The notes beneath the pieces are model-generated. The model was not told the origin of the DNA. It did no database searches and worked only from the letters and a program-made list of their open reading frames with translations. DNA of 64,000 nucleotides from Ceratothoa steindachneri (lineage: Eukaryota; Arthropoda; Malacostraca; Isopoda; Cymothoidae), in contig OZ018317.1 in NCBI GenBank assembly GCA_963969495.1, positions 30,455,503-30,519,502 on the forward strand, given 5' to 3'. Both the position numbers and the translations under genes were made by a program. Below, piece after piece: positions 57,060-64,000 of this stretch (its first letter is position 1; each line of letters opens with the position of its first letter).

Positions 57060-57125
57060 TTCTTTCTTTAGCACTGATGATGAGATTAGTTATAATCCTG
57101 AAACATTTGAAATAAATGTTACAAG
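57060..57125 (+). ncRNA. Hammerhead-like core, possible Penelope terminal repeat
   Basis: CTGATGA (57074-57080), a hairpin (GATTA pairing TAATC around GTTA), GAAAC (57100-57104) and a second hairpin (CATTT pairing AAATG) occur in the order required for hammerhead ribozyme core and stems II and III. Penelope-like elements are known to carry such motifs in terminal repeats, and a Penelope body begins 1.2 kb further on. Stem I and stem II closing pairs are poor, so cleavage activity is doubtful. Confidence 0.4.
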
Positions 57126-57199
57126 GCATCTATGGCTCTGTCCTGGTCATCCTGTTTATACTTCGCTTGAAGTTTGATTCCATCAATTCATTTGCCACT

Positions 57200-58362
57200 T
57201 ATATATACAGTCACCACAAGGGAAGTCTGGATTTTTGGTCATATTATATGCATTGATATAGGTCCAATAATCGTTGCAGGGAAAATGCTATAATTGATTA
57301 ATGTTTTGTTGCAGTTTCTGGCAACGTCTGTTAGGTATATATGCGCATTGTGTCTGCTGTATTATTCAGCACGCGCTCAGACTTGGTCATGACGGACGCT
57401 CATTTTGTGCGATGTGACTTTCATTTTGGTTGTTTCTTGAAGATAGTTGGCTGATCATATATTTTTTAACTAGCACTCCAACCATGGATCTCCAAGCCTC
57501 TGGCAAATGAGGAAAAGGTCCGTATTCTCACTTTGGGGGAAGAAAATGTTAAGATAAGTGAAATATGCCTGCGAACAGGGCGGGCAAAATCTACTGTAAT
57601 GGTGCTCCTCTCTGCTGCCTGTGAGCTTCCCCCAAATACCATACCCCAACATAAAAAGTGCCAGGGACCAGAGAAAAAGACTACACCGGGGACAGATCGC
57701 TTGCTAAAGAAGGCTGTTATGAAGAACCCTAAGATAACAGCCAGACAACTCAAGGAAATGTACCCTAACCTCCTCCAAAATGTCTCGGAAGAGGCTTCAT
57801 TTTGCAAAGCAGCACAAGGGCTGGACAGTGGAACAGTGGTCAGGGGTCATGTGGCAGATGAAAGCCCATTTCAGGTCATAAGGTCACACAGAGTAAAGGT
57901 CAGGAGGCCAGTTGGGTCAAACAGGTACAGCCCCCAGTACACAGGGAAGAGTGTAAAACACAGTCCCTCAGTTATGGTTTGGGGTTGTTTCAGTGCCAAG
58001 TTAGGAAGAGATGGTTTATATTTCCTGCCAAAGAATGTGACCATGAATGCTCAGCACTACAAGGAAGTTTTGGAAGGTCATATATTTAATCATATGGAAC
58101 TTCATGGAACATCCATCTTTATGCATGATTCAGCTCCTTGTCACAAGGCTAATTTGATCAAGCAATTGATACAGAGAAAACGTATCAACGTGTTGGACTG
58201 GTCTGGGAACAGTCCCAATCTCAACCCCATTGAAAACGCATGGAAAGTCATCAAAGAAAAGGTTAATGGGGCCAATGTGTCATCAGTGCAGGACCTTCAG
58301 GAGGTCATCAAGAAAGTGTGGTGCACCAACATGGACTTGAATTACTTCAAAAATCTTATTTC
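57200..58362 (+). mobile_element. Tc1-like transposon (DD34E), 3' end replaced by a Penelope-like element
   Basis: The left end is near 57209 (ACAGTCACCACAAGGGAAGT). The transposase is followed from the helix-turn-helix region (KPLANEEKVRILTLGEENVK, ICLRTGRAKSTVM) to the last catalytic block. At about 58355-58365 it changes abruptly to Penelope sequence, and no right inverted repeat is present, so the two are joined with loss of the Tc1 end. Confidence 0.8.
57533..58360 (+). pseudogene. Tc1-family transposase with compensating frameshifts
   Basis: The frame is open over the whole transposase. It shows helix-turn-helix residues, the first Asp (ADESPFQVIRSH), SVMVWGCFSAKLGRDGLYFL, the second Asp (SIFMHDSAPCHKANLIKQLI) and the last Glu in WSGNSPNLNPIENAWKVIKE. 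The second Asp and Glu are separated by 34 residues, the DD34E spacing of Tc1. Against the family it lacks about 35 residues near 57785-57810. From about 57811 to 57862 it reads out of frame: the next frame gives HKGWTVEQWSGVMW, the expected family sequence. One insertion and one deletion cancel. The frame then runs on into Penelope DNA to 58537. Confidence 0.85.
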
Positions 58363-59086
58363 AAGAGTAAAAACCCTTCACTTCCCTATATGTATGGGCT
58401 CCCAAAGACCCACAAAGAGGGATGTCCCTTACGCCCAATCATTTCCAATATTAATTCTCCCACTTATAAGCTCTCCAAATGGCTCGCCAAGCATTTATCT
58501 CCAGCAGTTGGAAGAATCACATCTGCACACATTATGAACACTCAAGATTTCGTTGACCACCTCAACCACTTGCAATTACCGGATGGAAAACTTGTGAGCT
58601 TTGATGTAAACTCTTTGTTTACCAAAGTTCCGGTTGACCAAACCATGGGCCTTCTGCGTGTTTTGAGTAAATAATGAGTTTTATAGACAAATATTTGGCC
58701 TTAGCATGGGAAATAGTTTATCTCCGATATTGGCATGGCTCTTCATGGAATATTTTGAGACTGAACTCCTTCCCACAATTTCTCCCCCTAACTTTATATG
58801 GTTAAGGTACATTGACGATGTATTTTCTGTATGGCCTAATGGCCATGATTTTGATACCTTTTTTAATAATTTGAATAATTTACATGTCTCCATCAAATTT
58901 AAATATGAATGGGAATATGATAATAGATTACCCTTTTTAGATGTCCTCATTAATAAAGATCACCATGAATTAAAACTTGACGTGTATAGGAAACCAACCC
59001 ACTCGAATGCCTATATACATTATTTTTTGTTTCACGATAATACTGTTAAAAAATCGGTAATTTCTAACCTTTTCCTTAGAGCATAG
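58318..59086 (+). pseudogene. Penelope-like reverse transcriptase
   Basis: Two frames cover it: 58318-58674 (palm N-terminus) and 58706-59086 (catalytic YIDD, then PFLDV and LDVYRKPTHSNAYIHYF). Between them, near 58670, a deletion of several dozen codons and a stop break the frame. A TAG at 59084-59086 ends the second part before the linker to the GIY-YIG domain. The RT resembles telomerase-like Penelope enzymes in its MYGLPK and RYIDD blocks. Confidence 0.88.
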
Positions 59087-59950
59087 AAAATATGTCATCG
59101 TTCCTATTTAGATGAAGAAATTGTCATTATCAGGACCATTTTTTCTAATTTGTATTACCCCGATTGGTTCATATCGTCTGCCCATTTTGCAGCTAGGAAA
59201 ACATTCTATGGTAATAAGCCTTCCCTCACTAATGACTTCAACATATGTATAACATTGCCATTTAATAATAAATTAAATAGTTTAAAGGACATATTTGGAA
59301 AAGCGGGTATTAATCTAGCCTTTAAATATAATAATTCCTTAAACCAATTGATGATTGCCAGGAAACCCAAAGAACATATTAACATAGGAGTATATGCAAT
59401 ACCATGCAACGATTGCCATAAAGTTTATATAGGGGAAACAGGGAGAAATCTAGACAAGAGATTGTATGAACACAAAAGAGATATTAGAGTGGGCAGCGAA
59501 AGCAGTGGAATATTTTGCCATGTTAGAGACAAGAATTATATGATCGATTTCAATGGAAGTAAAATGGTATTTAAATCGGCTAACTATGTTAAGAGAAGAA
59601 TCGTAGAATCGAGCTTGATATCGTCAGTTCCTAATTTAAATCTATCTGAGGGTCAATTTTCTTTTAATCCTGTAATAAGAAAGCAAATAAACAAAATAGT
59701 AAAATGTCAGCCCTTCAATATGTTCAGGCCTAACCCCCCCCCCCCCCCCCGATTAGCCACAAGTAGGGGATTGGGGAAAAAAGAGGGGATCTTTCACGAC
59801 CTGACCTTGTGTTATGCTTATATGCACTTTTCTTATATTTTCTATCCAGTGTCAGTTGAAAAAGGGTGTGAGATACACCGAAACTGTTCTGAATTAAATT
59901 GTCTTTGGAGAATGTGGTTTAATTCCTCATCGCCCCCTCATAGGTGACAT
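58363..59950 (+). mobile_element. Penelope-like element with GIY-YIG, 5' truncated
   Basis: RT blocks in order: LPYMYGLPKTHKEGCPLRPI, LVSFDVNSLFTKVPVD, FGLSMGNSLSPILAWLFMEY, IWLRYIDDVFSVWPNG (catalytic YIDD) and RLPFLDVLINKD, then a GIY-YIG endonuclease, a poly-C tract (about 59740-59750) and a tail with a hairpin (GGTGT pairing ACACC at 59865-59879, followed by GAAAC). Penelope-like elements encode exactly this RT plus GIY-YIG pair. The N-terminal RT part is missing where it meets the Tc1 element. Confidence 0.9.
59150..59947 (+). CDS. Penelope-like GIY-YIG endonuclease domain, open frame
   Basis: 265 codons without a stop. Residues about 1-75 are the linker (MYYPDWFISSAHFAARKTFY). Residues about 78-170 are the GIY-YIG domain: INIGVYAIPCNDCHKVYIGE (GVY and YIG), then TGRNLDKRLYEHKRDIR with catalytic Arg and an SIFCH/GIFCHVRDKNY-like His, ending with the metal-binding Glu region RRIVESSLIS. 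Two Cys (C-N-D-C) between the halves fit the Penelope type. The domain would nick DNA for retrotransposition. The last about 60 codons after the poly-C tract are 3' UTR read by chance. Confidence 0.85.
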   Translation: MYYPDWFISSAHFAARKTFYGNKPSLTNDFNICITLPFNNKLNSLKDIFGKAGINLAFKYNNSLNQLMIARKPKEHINIGVYAIPCNDCHKVYIGETGRNLDKRLYEHKRDIRVGSESSGIFCHVRDKNYMIDFNGSKMVFKSANYVKRRIVESSLISSVPNLNLSEGQFSFNPVIRKQINKIVKCQPFNMFRPNPPPPPRLATSRGLGKKEGIFHDLTLCYAYMHFSYIFYPVSVEKGCEIHRNCSELNCLWRMWFNSSSPPHR

Positions 59951-60960
59951 TTGTAATCTTTTATCACCTGAACCAGACCAGCCCTATCAATGCTGTCGAA
60001 AGCCTTAGCAAAGTCAATCGCTGTGACCAGCAGCTGCATTCGCATCCTCCTACTACTCTCCACACAGTACCTCAGAATAAACAAGTTATCCTCTATCCTC
60101 CTCCGTTTTGTAAAACCCATCTGCTGCTCACTCATTATTTTATTTCTTCCTAGATGCTCAATCAGCTTTTCCTTCACCACACTCATAAACATCTTGTATT
60201 CTGTGTTGGACAATGCAATTGGACTCTTGTATTCTGTGTTGGTCAATGCAATTGGACTCAATTCCATTATTCTCAGTTTCCTTACCTTCGGCACCATCAC
60301 AGTCCTTGAATCCTGCTGACAGTCTTCTTTCCCTCAATATTTCCCAAAACATCAACCCCAAATCTCGCACACACACCTCACTTTGCATCATCCACTTATA
60401 AATTTCTGTCCTCATCCCATCTGGTCCAGGCTGTTTCCCGCTCTTAAGTTTCTTAATTTCTTCCCTTATACACCCTTCACTAAAATCCATATTTCCCATC
60501 CTGTATCTTACTGTTTTCCTTTCCCTTCCCTCCACCATGGCCAAGTGCTCTCTCATTTTGTATGGAGCATCCACTCACCTTGCCCTCTGTATCACCATCC
60601 TCAGCTCTCCATGCACCTCATCCACTCTACATATATAGTCTGGGACTCTCTCCATATCAAACTTAACTGCCTCACTATCTACATACTCACTCTCTATATC
60701 TTTCTTCCATTTCTCTATTCCAAACCTCTTCCACCTTATTTTCATGCATTTGATAGACAGCCTTCCACTTCTCTGATACCTCCCTACCCCAAATGTTTTC
60801 TGCTATCTCCACCCCTTGTTCGTCATAAAGCTTACTCACTTTTACTTTTCTTACATCCTCCTAACTTGTTTATGTGCTCCCACATTTTTTTATATCCACT
60901 CTTATCTTCTCTAATCTCATCAGCTAGAGATCAGACATGTTCTCAGTGAGCTTTCTATTC
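59940..60960 (-). pseudogene. LINE reverse transcriptase fragment with in-frame duplication
   Basis: Minus strand: IREEIKKLKSGKQPGPDGMR and TEIYKWMMQ (RT block 1), after a frameshift VPKVRKLRIMELSPIALTNT, then MGFTKRRRIEDNLFILRYCV and LLVTAIDFAKAFDSIDRAGL (block A, F-D-AFDSI). The segment containing SPIAL-NTEYK is doubled by a 33-bp tandem repeat. It differs from the other LINEs in the window and could be an RTE-, L1- or R2-related type. The catalytic YADD part is missing. Confidence 0.75.
60194..60259 (+). repeat. 33-bp tandem duplication inside a LINE RT fragment
   Basis: TTGTATTCTGTGTTGG begins at 60194 and again at 60227, and the two 33-base units differ by one base. Eleven codons are duplicated in frame. 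Confidence 0.92.
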
Positions 60961-62220
60961 AGTGATGTTTTTTTGTTTTGTTTTTCGGTGTAATAAATTT
61001 AAGTTTGGGAAGATAGTTAACGTTGTGTTAGACAAAATATTCAAGGATTTTTTAATTATATTTTCAATTAAATCATGAAATAGCTCCCGTTTGTCTACGT
61101 TTCAAATCTGCCTAATTCCCCCCCCCCCCCCTTTTGTCTACATTTTTCTTAATTGCTTAATTAAAGTGTTTTTAAAAGTTTTATCAGTATGGGTGTTGCT
61201 TTGGATGAAGTGAGTATGCCAGTTGATGTAAGTAGTGTATGTAGTTTATGATTTTTGTGGTGTTAAAAGAAGAGCAAATGTACCTGAATGCCCACTGTGT
61301 AGTGTGACTTGCACAAATGTGACTTTGGTAGAGGAGGTGAGTCAGTTGCGTGATGAGTGCAAGAGATTAAGTGAGTTGGTGCATGAAGTGAAAAGGGATG
61401 CGAGTGTACGCATGAAGAATGTGATTGGGACCAGTACCACTCTTTTGAAATTGATGGAAACAAATGTACAAGAGCACCCTACTGCTATTTCTATGGAGGA
61501 CAGCACATAGTTGCGTCAGAATCCTGCCCAGCAACCTTTAAAGCCAGAGAAATACATTGTAATGGAGCAGAAACACCTGAAGACATTGATAGAATGAACA
61601 CAAAGCTATGATCACTCAACCCATCCCTCCGCAATATCCCTCTTCCACCGAATAACACACAGACACACAAACCCTCCTGGATGGTCACCCCAGATATCAT
61701 CTACACTCAAGTCACAAACACATTTTCTGTATTAACAGTCTAAACATAACTTACCCACAGAAATACTTCCTGTTACCTCTCATCCTACATCCCCAGCCCC
61801 TATCCTTCGCCATCTCTCTCCACATCAGACACCTAACCAATCCTCCACACACCGATGCCCTCACTGCCCCAGCATCTCTCCACAACCTCAAAGCAGATCT
61901 AGATCTGTATCTCTAACCATATCCCTTGCAAATCCTATCACCCTCTGTCCCACCCAGTCCTCCTCTCCCCTTCCTCCCCCTCCCCTCAACCTAACACCCA
62001 TACTTCTCCACACCCCAACCATCAACCCCAGACCTACCCATGTCAACATTCTTACCAAACACCTATTCCTACTGACATACCTGACTTCCTATCTCTCATT
62101 ATCCGCTTCTTCACACTCTACTGACAAGGCCACTCCTTCATCCAGACCCTATCCCTGATGATCCCTGATTTCCACGATTCCTCTCCACTATGCCTGCTCC
62201 TTGGTATGAAAGATCCATGA
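60961..62220. other. Unassigned region with a poly-C tract and C-rich DNA
   Basis: Contains a poly-C run near 61120, an open frame at 61235-61510 (listed separately) and a C-rich stretch (61620-62180) that is mostly free of G. No ends of a defined element were recognised. Confidence 0.4.
61235..61510 (+). CDS. Short ORF with Cys motif and predicted coiled coil
   Basis: 91 codons: MYVVYDFCGVKRRANVPECP, then LCSVTCTN and a heptad-like stretch VEEVSQLRDECKRLSELVHE that would form a coiled coil. A Cys pair followed by a coiled coil is common at the start of ORF1 proteins of CR1- and L2-type LINEs, so this is most likely an ORF1 fragment. It could also be chance. The upstream start is weak and no partner ORF follows. 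Confidence 0.35.
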   Translation: MYVVYDFCGVKRRANVPECPLCSVTCTNVTLVEEVSQLRDECKRLSELVHEVKRDASVRMKNVIGTSTTLLKLMETNVQEHPTAISMEDST

Positions 62221-62224
62221 ATTT

Positions 62225-63020
62225 AAAGTATATATCACTTTCTGTGAAGTTTGTCTAGCAATCTCTGATGTGGTACACTATCGAAAGCCTTTTGGAAGTC
62301 TAGGTATACCACATCAAAGCTTTCATTTTGGTCATTATAACTTGTCCAGCCTTGAAATTGTTTCTAGGAGATTTGTTAGACATGATTTTCCTGGCATAAA
62401 GCCATGCTGGTTATTACTAATAATCTTATTATTTACCAAGTGTGCCAGTAGTGCTAATTTAACAATTTTTCTATAATTTTGACAATTTGTGATGTTAAGG
62501 ATATTGGTCTGTAGTTACTGGTTAGTGATTTACTCATCAGCTGCTTCTTGGAGTATTCTAGGGTGAATATTATCAGGCCTAGTTACTTTATAAACTTTGG
62601 TTTCTCAAAGTAGACTTTGGGCAGCTTCTTTGTGGATTTCTATATTACAACTTGTATCTATTTCATTTGTTCCTAAGAAGAATAGTTCATTTGTCTCTTC
62701 ACTGAACAGATTTTTTGAAGCTTGATTAAATATCAAAATGGCTGTATCATCTTCCTCAACAAACACAGATGCAAAATAATCATTAAGTACTTCAGCAGTT
62801 TCTTTATTTAGTGTAGTGGTTTCATCTCTCCTTTCAATGTTACATATTGGGTTCCTTATATTCTTCTTTCAATTTGCATATTTGAAGAATGCTCTTGTAT
62901 TATTCTTTATATCCTTTACTAAGTGTTTTTCATATTGACATTTTATATTCCTTAAAATCCTTTTAGTATTCTTTCTAAAAAGGTATCAGATTCACTAGCT
63001 GAGTCAATGTTTACATTCAA
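62225..63020 (-). pseudogene. CR1/L2-like LINE RT fragment, decayed
   Basis: Minus-strand blocks include NNQHGFMPGKSCLTNLLETI and, after a gap, DVVYLDFQKAF (plus-strand 62295-62330 region; the sequence reads FD-VYL-FQKAFDSVPHQRL with breaks). Further upstream, LNDYFASVFVEEDD (about 62755-62790) is the pre-RT block. The block order matches CR1 RT, but sequence differs from the two CR1 copies above. Confidence 0.72.
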
Positions 63021-63329
63021 ATTGATGAGCACCAGCATTTTAGATCTGTCCAAAAGAGCAGGTTTCTGACACCTCTTAATTTGGCAAAATGCCCACAATT
63101 ATTATATTTTTGCATTATATTGCAACTAAAAGGAACTGTGGTTCAAGATTAAAGAGCTCAAGGGCCAAAGAGTACAGGCAATACTCAATTTATACTGGAT
63201 TTCTGGGAACTTATAAGAAACACAATCATTTCAAACCTTAAACTTATCAGACTTGATGATCACTCGGTTCAGGAATTGATTGTCGGGGAAGCATTGGGAA
63301 ATAGCAAGTTTTTTGAGTTAGATAATGGA

Positions 63330-63850
63330 AATCGGACTAGAGGTCACCACTTGAAATTAAAAAGCAAGGGTGTAGGTTGGATTTAAGAAAATATTTTTTC
63401 ACCAATAGAGCGGTAGATTTCTGGAAAAAATTGCTGCAGAGGGTAGTAGGTAGTCCAAGTCTAAATGTATTTAAGAGTAGGTTGGATGAGTTTTGGGGAG
63501 GGAAGGTTGTGATGCTTCCTAAGTTTTGTATATATTAATGTTGTTTGTATATATCTATAGCTGCATGATTTATTTCTTGACAAGCCTTGATTGGTGATAC
63601 CCTTGTTTCTGGATGCAATCCTCTGGATGTAGTTTTCTTGGGAGTTTGGGTGCCTTAAAAAAGAGGCCATTTGACTCGGATGACCTATGATGAGCCCTTG
63701 TGGCTTTTGTCATCTGTTATATTATATTATGGGGGACTTTGATTTTGTCTTCCCCTGATGATGGTGCTTTTTGTGGGTGGGTTTTGATGGATGCGGATGA
63801 CCTTTGATAGGCCCTTGTGGCTTTTGTCATCCGTGAAATTAAGTTATGTT
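63330..63850 (+). mobile_element. CR1/L2-like LINE 3' end with repeated tail
   Basis: The plus strand reads RGHHLKLKSKG at about 63341, then FFTNRAVDFWKKLPQ-like and VGSPSLNVFKSRLDEFW (63445-63495), the last codons of CR1-type ORF2. The 3' UTR then contains two diverged copies of GGATGACCT-TGAT, CCCTTGTGGCTTTTGTCAT (63677 and 63797, about 120 bases apart), ending in TATATTATATTA-like sequence. Confidence 0.7.
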
Positions 63851-64000
63851 ATGTTTTATCTGCGGTTGAAACTAAACATGGAGTCAAAGTCTATTTTGAC
63901 CGGCCTATGAATGATTTTATATACCTACTCTATTATATCTCCTGAGTCCTACTTTTCCCCCTCAGATGATATCTACAGATTTCCATTTGTTCTTCAATAA

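Noticed and set aside
56030..59950. CR1, Tc1 and Penelope RT as one composite transposon
   Set aside because: Each has its own family structure and truncation; no shared outer ends or duplication were found, so independent insertions or rearrangement are simpler.
60383..60949. 188-codon plus-strand Pro/His/Ser-rich frame
   Set aside because: Antisense of a LINE RT fragment on the minus strand; composition is low complexity.
1..64000. tRNA genes, rRNA, CRISPR arrays, operons
   Set aside because: None seen; the sequence is eukaryotic with introns and retroelements, and no cloverleaf or regular spacer arrays were noticed.

Overview
The window is eukaryotic, animal-type DNA: AT-rich, with long introns and crowded with transposable elements. 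It carries one recognisable cellular gene. On the minus strand, nine spliced coding exons (997-48752) read colinearly as the first 361 residues of a synaptic vesicle 2-related protein (SVOP), a major-facilitator (MFS) membrane transporter. All eight introns have GT/AG borders and every exon joins in frame. The start codon is at 48752; the exons for the C-terminal third lie beyond the low-coordinate end. The repeat mix (I-like LINEs with RNase H, CR1-like LINEs, Penelope-like elements with a GIY-YIG domain, mariner/Tc1 and hAT-type DNA transposons) suggests an arthropod, possibly a crustacean, but the sequence does not settle the species.

Layout. 1-2300: SVOP exons 9 and 8. 2302-12754 (intron 7): a mariner (2521-4469), then copy A of an I-like LINE (here called LINE-I1) at 4711-10187. 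Copy A sits in an older fragment of the same family and carries a third, short copy inside it. 12755-12842: exon 7. 12843-23531 (intron 6): a decayed gag-like zinc-knuckle region, LINE-I1 copy C, a nearly open CR1 LINE with two stops, LINE-I1 copy D with a nested mini-insertion, and a 71-bp tandem repeat. 23532-23657: exon 6. 23658-33623 (intron 5): an unclassified DNA transposon with long inverted ends (23904-25618) and the full-length LINE-I1 copy E (26384-33236, 13-bp target duplication). 33624-34760: exons 5, 4 and 3, closely spaced. 34761-43175 (intron 2): tandem repeats, LINE-I1 copies F and G, a Penelope-like fragment, an RTE-like RT fragment and a small hAT-type element. 43176-43228: exon 2. 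43229-48625 (intron 1): a Tc1-like fossil split by a hAT-type element, and a Penelope-like relic. 48626-48752: exon 1. 49000-64000, upstream of the gene: a second I-like LINE (LINE-I2) split by LINE-I1 copy H, a second CR1 copy, a Tc1 transposase joined to a Penelope-like element, and further LINE fragments.

The transposable elements form a readable insertion history. Several LINE-I1 copies have target-site duplications I could match by eye, and short 3'-end copies repeatedly landed inside older copies of the same family. All LINE-I1 copies share a GC-rich 3'-terminal hairpin (GGCGAC...GTCGCC) next to the poly-A, a plausible recognition signal for their reverse transcriptase. All are on the minus strand, the same direction as SVOP. 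No prokaryotic features, tRNA, rRNA or CRISPR were seen. Repeat boundaries without a stated duplication are approximate.
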